Of a stretch of DNA of 26,854 nt, positions 1 through 5,955 are shown piece after piece (position 1 is the first letter of the stretch; each line of letters opens with the position of its first letter). The notes beneath the pieces are model-generated. The model did not search any database. It had not been told where the DNA came from and saw nothing but the letters and a program-made list of their open reading frames with translations. This DNA is from Kingella_B sp963529665 (GTDB lineage: Bacteria; Pseudomonadota; Gammaproteobacteria; Burkholderiales; Neisseriaceae), in assembly GCA_963529665.1 (NCBI GenBank), contig CAUSAG010000025.1, positions 1-26,854 on the forward strand. Direction: 5' to 3'. The position numbers and the translations under genes were made by a program.

Positions 1-92
1 TCGTTATCCCCGAAAGCGGGCATTTCTTCCACGGCAAACTCATCGCCCTGCGCGATACCATCAACCGCTTTGTGCCCAGCATTATTGGTTAA
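1..92 (+). CDS. 3' end of an alpha/beta-hydrolase gene (partial)
   Basis: Only the last 29 codons are present, reading from position 3 to a TAA at 90-92. The visible end is VIPESGHFFHGKLIALRDTI followed by nine more residues. The GHFFHGKL stretch resembles the C-terminal catalytic-His segment of small alpha/beta hydrolases of the COG2945 type, where the His lies in a G-H-F-F-H-G context. That resemblance is from memory and rests on few residues, so substrate and role cannot be stated. The gene is followed after 4 nt by a strong DUS hairpin (97-137), which fits the end of a transcription unit. Confidence 0.6.
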   Translation, partial: VIPESGHFFHGKLIALRDTINRFVPSIIG

Positions 93-96
93 ACGA

Positions 97-137
97 AAGG
101 CAGCCTGAAAGTAGAAACCCCATTTTCAGGCTGCCTT
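97..137 (+). terminator. Inverted DUS-pair hairpin after the hydrolase gene
   Basis: The arms 97-110 (AAGGCAGCCTGAAA) and 124-137 (TTTCAGGCTGCCTT) are perfectly complementary over 14 nt, with a 13-nt loop. It begins 4 nt after the stop codon at 92. Inverted uptake-sequence pairs serving as terminators are well known in Neisseria; terminator function here is inferred from position and structure. Confidence 0.65.
98..109 (+). repeat. DNA uptake sequence (DUS), representative of about 70 copies
   Basis: AGGCAGCCTGAA, usually followed by A and preceded by A, occurs on both strands through the window. With near variants I counted about 70 copies by eye. Exact copies inside genes include 4630, 4791, 5520 (complement), 7112 (complement), 16755, 18363 (complement), 19511 (complement), 20025, 20430, 23736 (complement) and 25413. 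Intergenic copies are mostly in inverted pairs. Variants include AAGCAGCCTGAA (1682, 25187), TTCAGGCTGCAC (8168) and decayed forms near 1811, 26548 and 26630. From memory the 12-mer matches the AG-kingDUS dialect. In this family DUS is bound by the minor pilin ComP during transformation; no comP gene is in this window. Confidence 0.93.
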
Positions 138-174
138 ATCCTGTAAACAAAAGCTGCCTGAAAAACCAATCCCA

Positions 175-259
175 TGGAGCGTCGGCGGCTCGCCGACATC
201 TTGGCAAACCAGCCATGCTCTGTTTAATAAACCGTTGGCGACGAGCCGTTGCCGCGCCA
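175..259 (+). repeat. Palindromic element, copy A
   Basis: It starts TGGAGCGTCGGCGGCTCGCC and ends with GCGACGAGCCGTTGCCGCGCCA. The two ends are imperfect inverted repeats of about 24 nt around a spacer containing GTTTAATAA. It shares sequence along its whole length with copies at 630, 1716, 17711 and 24346 (complement). It lies between a variant DUS (about 152-162) and an inverted DUS (about 265-278). No coding capacity. Confidence 0.8.
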
Positions 260-339
260 TATCCATTTCAGGCTGCCTTTTTTAGTCAATCCATCACAAA
301 CGTTTAATACTGCTGCCCACTCCCCTACGTCCAGCCGAA

Positions 340-515
340 CGGAGCATTCTTTTTTCGGAAACAAGCGTGCGTTGTCCGACGGCGCGCGCAGCGCGACTAG
401 TTCGCACGCGCCGAAAAAAGGATGTGGAGTGAGGGAAGTCTGCGAAGCAGACCTGCACGTCGGGGTCGCCTTTCTTTTGCTTACTTTTCTTTGGCGAAGC
501 AAAGAAAGTAAGTCG
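340..515. repeat. Multi-hairpin block, probable dispersed repeat
   Basis: Three inverted repeats lie in succession. The outer arms about 345-358 and 409-422 (CATTCTTTTTTCGG against CCGAAAAAAGGATG) pair with one mismatch and enclose CGTGCG/CGCACG arms. A small perfect hairpin GTCTGC-GAA-GCAGAC lies at 438-452. A long arm pair lies at 480-493 and 500-512 (CTTACTTTTCTTTG with CAAAGAAAGTAAG, one bulge). From memory, similar blocks recur in intergenic regions of other proteobacteria, often misannotated as small proteins. Only one copy is in this window, so repeat status is inferred. Confidence 0.5.
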
Positions 516-629
516 CCCGCCGCGATAAGGCGAAAAGGTAAACACTACACCCAAAGCCAACCACAAAGCAGTAACCCATTTTCAGGCTGCCTTACCCTGT
601 AAACAAAGGCAGCCTGAAACCCAACCCAA

Positions 630-714
630 TGGAGCGTCGGCGGCTCGCCGACATTTTGGTAAATCAACCATATTCTGTTTAATAAACTGTTGGCGACGAG
701 CCATCGCCGCTCCA
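630..714 (+). repeat. Palindromic element, copy B
   Basis: It starts TGGAGCGTCGGCGGCTCGCC and ends CGACGAGCCATCGCCGCTCCA, with the GTTTAATAA spacer motif at about 677. The 5' arm is identical to copies A and C. A forward DUS ends about 11 nt before it and an inverted DUS begins 5 nt after it, so it sits inside an inverted DUS pair. Confidence 0.82.
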
Positions 715-771
715 ACCCTTTTCAGGCTGCCACAACTATTTCCCCATACCCCCCACACAAAGCACCCAAAA

Positions 772-1662
772 ATGTCCCACCACCCCACCTACCGCTTCAT
801 CACCCGCCGCATCCAAGCCCTCGCCCTAATCTCCCTTATCGGTGCAACCCTCGGCGCACTCGGCAACTACCACTGGATAGCCGAACTATTCAGCCACTTC
901 TGGGCATGGTATGGCGCATTTTTCACACTCGCCATCCTATTCGCCCGCAGCCACCGCCAACGCCTCGCATGGCTCATCCCCACCCTATTTTCCGCCTACT
1001 GGCTGTTTACCCCGCTACCCATCACCATCAACATCTCAGCCCAGCAAACCCACCGCGCCCTGTGGTACAACGTCAACCTAGACAACCCCAACCCCGCCGC
1101 CGAAATCACTCTAATCCAACAACACAGCCCAAACCTTATCGCCCTCGCCGAAATCAACCTAGACGACACCCGCTGGCAACCGCTCCAACAAGCCTACCCA
1201 CACGGCTGCCAACACCAAGAATCCAGCCCCTTCGCCCTTGCCCTCTGGTCAAAAACCCCGCTGCAAAGCTGCCACATCAGCTACATCAACGATCTCCCCC
1301 TTATCCGCGCCCAACTCCCCAACGGCACAGCCATCTATGCCCTACACCCACCGCCCCCCATCAACGCCGAGCTTGCGCAAACACGGCTGAACTACCTACA
1401 CCAAGCCGCAGCCCAAATCGCCCGCGAACACAGCGTACTCGTACTCGGCGATCTCAACACTACCCCATTCTCGCCCGTATTCCGCGACTTCACCGCCAGC
1501 GCCCAACTGCAAAACGCCATGACCAACATCACGCCCACATGGTTTTTATTCGGGCTGCACATAGACCATGTGCTGCACCGCCATGCAGGCAATGTGCAAA
1601 CCACCGCCCTGCCGTGGGGCGAATCCGACCACCGCGCGATACTGGTTACACGACAGTTCTAG
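772..1662 (+). CDS. Membrane-anchored endonuclease/exonuclease/phosphatase (EEP) family protein
   Basis: The 296-residue product has a hydrophobic N-terminal third with about three membrane segments (roughly residues 14-34, 42-62 and 66-83), then a soluble EEP domain. The family's metal and catalytic signatures are visible in order: LWYNVN, LIALAEIN (metal-binding Glu), LGDLNTTPFS (Asp/Asn pair), HIDHVL, and ESDHRAI with the catalytic His near the C-terminus. Three N-terminal helices plus a C-terminal EEP domain is the layout of YafD/VanJ-like proteins, predicted to place the hydrolase outside the cytoplasmic membrane. The substrate cannot be read from sequence; a lipid-linked phosphate or other phosphodiester is possible. 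The ATG at 772 has no obvious Shine-Dalgarno but is the first good start before the helices. It converges on glnA. Confidence 0.85.
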   Translation: MSHHPTYRFITRRIQALALISLIGATLGALGNYHWIAELFSHFWAWYGAFFTLAILFARSHRQRLAWLIPTLFSAYWLFTPLPITINISAQQTHRALWYNVNLDNPNPAAEITLIQQHSPNLIALAEINLDDTRWQPLQQAYPHGCQHQESSPFALALWSKTPLQSCHISYINDLPLIRAQLPNGTAIYALHPPPPINAELAQTRLNYLHQAAAQIAREHSVLVLGDLNTTPFSPVFRDFTASAQLQNAMTNITPTWFLFGLHIDHVLHRHAGNVQTTALPWGESDHRAILVTRQF

Positions 1663-1715
1663 CCAACAACAAATACACCCAAGCAGCCTGAAACCTTTGC
1701 AAAACCTGTAACCGA

Positions 1716-1801
1716 TGGAGCGTCGGCGGCTCGCCGACATTTTGAAAAATCAGTAATGCTATGTTTAATAAGCAATTTGGCGGCGAGCCGTCGCCGCTCC
1801 A
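1716..1801 (+). repeat. Palindromic element, copy C (best preserved)
   Basis: The arms 1716-1739 and 1778-1801 pair at 21 of 24 positions, with mismatches at arm positions 8, 11 and 22, around a 38-nt spacer. Outside it lies a second, perfect 18-nt inverted repeat: CTGAAACCTTTGCAAAAC at 1688-1705 and its complement at 1828-1845. The left outer flank and the first bases to the right (ATTTTAG then TTTCAGGCTG) are shared with copy E, so the mobile or duplicated unit may be larger than the palindrome. Confidence 0.85.
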
Positions 1802-1893
1802 TTTTAGATTTCAGGCTGTCGTTGGGGGTTTTGCAAAGGTTTCAGCCTGAAAGTAGAAACCCCATTTTTCAGGCTGCCTGATCCTGTAAACAA

Positions 1894-1931
1894 AGGCAGC
1901 CTGAAAACCATTCCCAGTTTTCAGGCTGCCT
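1894..1931 (-). terminator. DUS-pair hairpin between the EEP gene and glnA
   Basis: The arms 1894-1908 (AGGCAGCCTGAAAAC) and 1917-1931 (GTTTTCAGGCTGCCT) are perfectly complementary over 15 nt with an 8-nt loop. It lies 31 nt past the glnA stop. On the minus strand the arm is followed by a T-rich TTTGTTT. Because the genes converge it could serve both. Confidence 0.7.
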
Positions 1932-1962
1932 CACTAACCAGCGTTTCATCCCGCCGCAAAGT

Positions 1963-3381
1963 TTACAACGAATAATACATCTCAAATTCCAGCGGATGCG
2001 GTGCCATCTGCATACGGCGCACATCCTCCGATTTAAACGCAATATAGCTCTCAATCCAATCTTGGCTAAACACCCCGCCGCGCGTTAAAAACTCATGGTC
2101 GGCTTTCAGCGCCGCCAGCGCCTCGTCCAGCGAAGCGCACACGGTTGGCACTTGTGCGTCTTCCTCGGGCGGCAAATCATACAAATTTTTGCTGGCAGGA
2201 TCACCTGGGTGGATTTTGTTTTGAATGCCGTCCAAGCCCGCCATCAACAAGGCGGCGAATGCCAAATAAGGGTTTGCCATGGGGTCGGGGAAGCGCGCTT
2301 CAATCCGCACCGCTTTGCTGCTGTGCACCGCGGGGATGCGAATGGATGCCGAGCGATTTTTTGCCGAATACGCCAGCTTCACGGGCGCTTCAAAATGCGG
2401 CACCAAGCGTTTGTAGGAATTGGTGGAAGGGTTGGTGATGGCGTTGAGCGCTTTGGCGTGTTTGATGATGCCGCCGATGTAATACAGCGCGGTGTCGGAA
2501 AGCCCTGCGTAGCCATCGCCTGCAAACAAGTTTTTGCCGTCTTTCCAAATGGATTGGTGCACGTGCATCCCGCTGCCGTTGTCGCCCATCAAGGGCTTGG
2601 GCATAAAGGTGGCGGTTTTGTTGAAATTGTGCGCCACGTTCCAAATCACATATTTCATGTCCTGCGTCCAGTCGGCGCGCTTGACCAGCGTGCTGAATTT
2701 GGTGCCGATTTCCATTTGGCTGCCCGTTGCCACTTCGCCGTGATGCACTTCCACGGGGATGCCGATTTCTTCCAACACGCGCACCATCGCCGAGCGCAAA
2801 TCCTGCCCTGCATCAACAGGCGCAACAGGCGCGTAGCCGCCTTTCACCACGGCGCGATGCCCTGTGTTTTGCCCGTCATAATGATAGCCGCTGCTCCACG
2901 CCGCGCTTTCGGATGTGATTTCAAAGCGGGCTTTGTCCATGTGCGTTTCAAACGCCACGCCGTCAAACACGAAAAATTCGGGTTCAGGCCCAAAATACGC
3001 GGTGTCGCCGATGCCTGTGGATTTTAAATACGCTTCGGCGCGGCGAGCGATGCTGCGCGGGTCGCGGTCGTAGCCCTGCGCGTTGGCAGGATCTATCACG
3101 TCGCAAGTTAAAACCACGGTAACATCGTCAAAAAAGGGATCAATAAACGCGGTGCTGGGGTCGGGGCGCAGCTGCATATCGGATGCTTGGATGCCTTTCC
3201 AGCCGCCAATGGATGAGCCGTCAAACGCTTGTCCTGTTTCAAACCATTCATCGGGGTCTTCTAACACGATGTGGGCGGGGATGGTGAAGTGATGCTGTTT
3301 GCCTTTGGTGTCGGTGAAGCGTAAATCAACGAAGCGGGCTTCGTTTTCTTCGATGAGGTTAATCACGTCGTTAATGGACAT
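1963..3381 (-). CDS. glnA: Type I glutamine synthetase
   Basis: Glutamine synthetase makes glutamine from glutamate, ammonia and ATP in the cytoplasm as a dodecamer. The 472 residues are full length for the bacterial GSI-beta class. Visible signatures are DGSSIGGW (54-61) in the N-terminal beta-grasp region, GPEPEFF (131-137) with metal-binding Glu residues, NGSGMHVHQS (268-277), and KAVRIEARFPDPMANPYLAF near 356-375. Tyr401 in KNLYDLPPEE matches the adenylylated Tyr of the enterobacterial enzyme, so control by GlnE-type adenylylation is likely. The ATG at 3381 has AAGGAG about 7 nt upstream. A TGGCAC motif on the minus strand at 3430-3435 resembles half of a sigma-54 site, but the spacing of the second half is wrong. 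The upstream gap (3382-3599) holds two DUS hairpins. Confidence 0.98.
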   Translation of the reverse strand: MSINDVINLIEENEARFVDLRFTDTKGKQHHFTIPAHIVLEDPDEWFETGQAFDGSSIGGWKGIQASDMQLRPDPSTAFIDPFFDDVTVVLTCDVIDPANAQGYDRDPRSIARRAEAYLKSTGIGDTAYFGPEPEFFVFDGVAFETHMDKARFEITSESAAWSSGYHYDGQNTGHRAVVKGGYAPVAPVDAGQDLRSAMVRVLEEIGIPVEVHHGEVATGSQMEIGTKFSTLVKRADWTQDMKYVIWNVAHNFNKTATFMPKPLMGDNGSGMHVHQSIWKDGKNLFAGDGYAGLSDTALYYIGGIIKHAKALNAITNPSTNSYKRLVPHFEAPVKLAYSAKNRSASIRIPAVHSSKAVRIEARFPDPMANPYLAFAALLMAGLDGIQNKIHPGDPASKNLYDLPPEEDAQVPTVCASLDEALAALKADHEFLTRGGVFSQDWIESYIAFKSEDVRRMQMAPHPLEFEMYYSL

Positions 3382-3502
3382 TGCGTTGCTCCTTGCTTGG
3401 CAGGGTTGTGGGAAAAAGTGCGAAAGATTGTGCCATTTTTGATGTGGCTCTACAACATTTATTTACAAAAGATAGGGCTTTGTTTACAAACTCGCATTCG
3501 AG

Positions 3503-3542
3503 TTTTCAGGCTGCCTGATGGTGGATAAAGGCAGCCTGAAAA
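3503..3542. repeat. Inverted DUS pair upstream of glnA
   Basis: The arms 3503-3516 (TTTTCAGGCTGCCT) and 3529-3542 (AGGCAGCCTGAAAA) are perfectly complementary over 14 nt with a 12-nt loop. It lies 122 nt before the glnA start and just beyond the terminator hairpin of the thioredoxin gene. It could be a second terminator insulating glnA from that gene. Confidence 0.6.
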
Positions 3543-3554
3543 TGGGTAGCATAA

Positions 3555-3594
3555 AAGGCAGCCTGAAAGTCATTTTCCATTTTCAGGCTGCCTT
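3555..3594 (-). terminator. DUS-pair terminator of the thioredoxin-like gene
   Basis: The arms 3555-3568 and 3581-3594 are perfectly complementary over 14 nt around a 12-nt loop. On the minus strand it begins 5 nt after the stop codon of the thioredoxin gene and is followed by TTTTAT, the pattern of a Rho-independent terminator. Confidence 0.72.
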
Positions 3595-3599
3595 AATGT

Positions 3600-4082
3600 T
3601 TATTTCTTAGCGCATTTGGCTTTCACCGCGGCAACGGTGCTATCCAGCTTCGCGCCTTCCACTTCGCCGAGCAAGGCTTGCTCCGCGCCGCATTTGGGCA
3701 AGCGCACAACGGTATAAGGCAAGCCGCCCACCGTGTTGCCCAGTTCGCGCATCATCGCGCGGCTGTTTGTGCCCGTGTAGCGCCAGATGGGATAGGAAAC
3801 GGGCGTGGTTTTCAAAAACTTGCTCACGTTTTCAGGCGAATCCACCGCAATGCCCACCATTTCCACGCCTTGCTTTTTGCCTTTTTGTTGATACCATTTG
3901 CTCATGGCAGGCATTTCCTTGCGGCAAGGTTTGCACCAAGTTGCCCACAGGTTCACAATCTGCACCTTGTCGCCACTTGCCAACTGCTGCGGCTTGTTAT
4001 CCGCGTGCGAGACAAAATCCGCCGCGCCCGCAGGCAAAGCTGCACACAACGCCAAAAGGGCAACACTTTTCAATATTTTCAT
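3600..4082 (-). CDS. TlpA/ResA-like periplasmic thioredoxin
   Basis: The 160-residue product begins with a signal peptide (MKILKSVALLALCAALPAGA, cleavage predicted just after). A thioredoxin fold follows with the redox motif WCKPC in NLWATWCKPCRKEMP and the cis-Pro loop in GGLPYTVV. The TlpA/ResA group reduces disulfides of exported proteins, often apo-cytochromes c, using electrons from a membrane carrier; the actual client is unknown. Two late cysteines (in PKCGAE and KAKCAKK) are unusual and may form a second disulfide. I chose the ATG at 4082 rather than the in-frame GTG at 4085 because AAGGAG lies 6 nt before the ATG. The gene is divergent from earP with only 22 nt between start codons. 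Confidence 0.9.
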   Translation of the reverse strand: MKILKSVALLALCAALPAGAADFVSHADNKPQQLASGDKVQIVNLWATWCKPCRKEMPAMSKWYQQKGKKQGVEMVGIAVDSPENVSKFLKTTPVSYPIWRYTGTNSRAMMRELGNTVGGLPYTVVRLPKCGAEQALLGEVEGAKLDSTVAAVKAKCAKK

Positions 4083-4104
4083 CACAATCTCCTTGCTACA
4101 AACT

Positions 4105-5226
4105 ATGGATCAAAATAAAACGCGCCATTCTACCGCCAAACCATTTTGCTGTTGGCTTTTTTGCACCGTGATTGATAATTTTGGCGACATCGGCGTGTCG
4201 TGGCGGCTGGCGCAAGAATTACACCGCAGGCTCGGCTGGCAAGTGCATTTATGGCTAGACAACATCGCCGCGCTGCAAGCCATCGCGCCTGATGCGCCCG
4301 CCGCCCTACCCTGCGCCTATCAAGGCATCCAGCTTCATGCGTGGCAAGAAGCGCAGCACGCCGATTTGCGCAACGCCCCCGCGCCCGATATGGTGATTGA
4401 AACCTTCGCCTGCGCCCTGCCCGCCAATGTGCAAGCCATCATCCAAGCGCAGCGCCCCATGTGGCTCAACTGGGAATATTTGAGCGCGGAAGATTGGGCA
4501 ATCCACACCCACACCATGCCCAGCCTGCAAGCCAACGGCGGTGAAAAATATTTCTGGCAAATGGGCTTTGTGCCTGCCAGCGGCGGCTTGCTGCGCGAAG
4601 CGGATTACATCGCCCAGCAAAGCGCGTTTAGGCAGCCTGAAAACAACGCGCTCAATATCTTCGCCTTTGGCTACGCCAGCGCAGTCTGGCAACAATGGGC
4701 AGAAGCCTTGGCAGCGCAAGAGCGCGCAATCGTGCTGCATTGCGCAGGCAAGCCCCTGCAAACCAGTTTGCAAGCCTGCCCCGCCGTTTCAGGCAGCCTG
4801 AAAATCGTGCCGCAAGATTTTGTGCCGCAAGCGCAGTTTGACCGCATCTTATGGGCGGCGGATGTGCTGATGATTCGCGGCGAAGATAGCTTTGTGCGCG
4901 CCCAGCTCGCAGGCAAGCCATTTTTCTGGCACATCTACCCCCAAGCCGAAGCCGCCCATTTGGATAAGCTCAACGCCTTTTGGCATACCTACCACCAACA
5001 CGCCGCCCCCAGCGCCGCCGTGCAACACGCCCATCAAGCCTTGTCCAACGAACTCAACGGCGCACACGCGCTCAGCCCCATCCAACGCCAACAGCATTGG
5101 CACACGCTGCTCAACAATCTTGCCGATTGGCAACGCAGCGCGCGCGCATGGCAGCAATATTTGTTTGCCCAAAGCGACACCGTTAGCCGCCTGCAAACAT
5201 GGCTGCGCAGCATCAACCGCCTATAA
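4105..5226 (+). CDS. earP: EF-P arginine rhamnosyltransferase EarP
   Basis: EarP transfers rhamnose from dTDP-L-rhamnose to a conserved Arg of elongation factor P, activating EF-P for translation of polyproline stretches. The 373-residue protein shows the family hallmarks: FCTVIDNFGDIGVSWRLAQE at the N-terminus with the catalytic Asp in DNFGD, LNWEYLSAEDW, and the strongly conserved IRGEDSFVRAQLAGKPFFWH region that binds the nucleotide sugar. It aligns by memory with the Neisseria protein over nearly its whole length. The reading frame is open upstream to 3898, but those codons overlap the thioredoxin gene, so the ATG at 4105 is preferred although no good Shine-Dalgarno is visible. Two in-frame DUS copies encode RQPEN (near 4630) and SGSLK (near 4788). 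No efp gene is in the window. Confidence 0.93.
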   Translation: MDQNKTRHSTAKPFCCWLFCTVIDNFGDIGVSWRLAQELHRRLGWQVHLWLDNIAALQAIAPDAPAALPCAYQGIQLHAWQEAQHADLRNAPAPDMVIETFACALPANVQAIIQAQRPMWLNWEYLSAEDWAIHTHTMPSLQANGGEKYFWQMGFVPASGGLLREADYIAQQSAFRQPENNALNIFAFGYASAVWQQWAEALAAQERAIVLHCAGKPLQTSLQACPAVSGSLKIVPQDFVPQAQFDRILWAADVLMIRGEDSFVRAQLAGKPFFWHIYPQAEAAHLDKLNAFWHTYHQHAAPSAAVQHAHQALSNELNGAHALSPIQRQQHWHTLLNNLADWQRSARAWQQYLFAQSDTVSRLQTWLRSINRL

Positions 5227-5237
5227 TCGCCAACGCC

Positions 5238-5283
5238 AAAGGCAGCCTGAAAGCGAGTTTACGAGCTTCTGCGAAGCTAAAAC
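5238..5283 (+). repeat. DUS-plus-tail repeat, left of tag
   Basis: A DUS is followed by a roughly 31-nt tail ending TGCGAAGCTAAAAC. A similar unit lies at 5876-5921, ending CAGCGAAGCTAAAAC. The two flank the tag gene as imperfect direct repeats. Confidence 0.6.
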
Positions 5284-5332
5284 AAACTGCCGCTGGCTAT
5301 CATCCCTAATCACACATCAACAAGGAAAAACC

Positions 5333-5860
5333 ATGTCCCAAGCCTATTGCGACTTCTGCGCCGCCCTACCCAGCGACACCACCAACCCCAACAAAGCCTA
5401 CCACGACACCGAATACGGCGTGCCCGTGCAAGACGACCACATCCTGTTTGAACGACTGGTTTTAGAAATCAACCAAGCAGGATTAAGCTGGACGACCATA
5501 CTCAACAAACGCGCCGCGTTTCAGGCTGCCTATGCCCAGTTCAACATCGCCGCCGTCGCCGCCTTTGGCGAAGCCGACATCGCTCGCTTGCTAAACAACG
5601 CAGGCATCATCCGCAACCGACTGAAAATCCAAGCCGCCATCCACAACGCCCAACAAATCCAGCGCCTGCAACAACAATACGGCAGCTTCAAAAATTGGCT
5701 AGATGCCCACTACCCGCGCAACAAAGAAGCATGGGTTCAGCTGTTCAAACAGCAATTCAAATTTATGGGCAACGAAATCGTCGGCGAATTTTTGATGAGC
5801 ACAGGCTACCTAGCAGGCGCGCACGAAAAAAGCTGCCCGCAATATCGGCAGCCTGAATAA
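5333..5860 (+). CDS. tag: DNA-3-methyladenine glycosylase I
   Basis: Tag removes 3-methyladenine from alkylated DNA as the first step of base excision repair. The 175-residue product shows the family core: YHDTEYGVP, then LFERLVLEINQAGLSW with the catalytic Glu region, NNAGIIRNRLKIQAAI, and FKFMGNEIVGEF. Zinc-site candidates are a Cys in YCDFC, His in AYHD, and His/Cys in GAHEKSC near the C-terminus, matching the scattered Cys/His ligands of E. coli Tag. AAGGA lies 7 nt before the ATG. A DUS encodes FQAA internally, and another DUS supplies the last codons RQPE just before TAA, so the natural C-terminus has probably been reshaped by an uptake sequence. The gene is flanked by DUS-tail direct repeats. 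Confidence 0.95.
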   Translation: MSQAYCDFCAALPSDTTNPNKAYHDTEYGVPVQDDHILFERLVLEINQAGLSWTTILNKRAAFQAAYAQFNIAAVAAFGEADIARLLNNAGIIRNRLKIQAAIHNAQQIQRLQQQYGSFKNWLDAHYPRNKEAWVQLFKQQFKFMGNEIVGEFLMSTGYLAGAHEKSCPQYRQPE

Positions 5861-5875
5861 GCCACAAAACCCCCA

Positions 5876-5921
5876 AAGGCAGCCTGAAAACGAGCGCAGC
5901 GAGTTTCAGCGAAGCTAAAAC
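5876..5921 (+). repeat. DUS-plus-tail repeat, right of tag
   Basis: A DUS followed by ACGAGCGCAGCGAGTTT and CAGCGAAGCTAAAAC; an imperfect direct repeat of 5238-5283. An inverted DUS follows at about 5940-5952 and can pair with this DUS over a loop of about 50 nt. Confidence 0.6.
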
Positions 5922-5955
5922 GGCATCTTAAAAAAACGTTTTCAGGCTGCCTTGC

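Larger units (their letters stand above)
93..771. other. 679-nt gene-free, repeat-rich intergenic region
   Basis: No convincing gene is present. In order it holds a DUS hairpin (97-137), a variant DUS (about 152-162), palindromic element copy A (175-259), a DUS, a hairpin-rich repeat-like block (about 340-515), DUS copies near 583 and 608, palindromic element copy B (630-714) and a final DUS near 721. Open frames across it (for example 249-602 on +) translate low-complexity or DUS-derived peptides and are best read as chance frames through repeats. A promoter for the gene starting at 772 must lie at the right end, but I see no clear -35/-10 pair. Confidence 0.7.
1663..1962. other. 300-nt convergent intergenic region
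   Basis: Between the EEP gene and glnA lie an AAGCAGCCTGAA variant, palindromic element copy C (1716-1801) with extra inverted flanks, a segment repeated from 100-170 (about 1845-1912), and a strong DUS hairpin (1894-1931). No gene is seen. Confidence 0.75.

Noticed and set aside
249..602. 117-aa open frame on + across the first intergenic region
   Set aside because: It starts inside palindromic element copy A, reads through a DUS and the hairpin block, and ends in DUS-coded SGCL. Overlapping frames on - are similar. No ribosome-binding site or protein-like composition.
690..1691. 333-aa open frame on + overlapping the EEP gene
   Set aside because: A shadow frame of the 772-1662 gene; the product is extremely rich in Pro, Arg and His with no recognisable domain.
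2095..3027. 310-aa open frame antisense to glnA
   Set aside because: Fully within glnA on the other strand; composition follows glnA codon structure and no family is recognised.
3419..3435. Sigma-54-like promoter upstream of glnA (TGGCAC then TTCGCA on the minus strand)
   Set aside because: The GC of the -12 element is one base too far from the GG of the -24 element and TTGC is TTCG. Sigma-54 sites rarely tolerate a spacing change, so this was not annotated.
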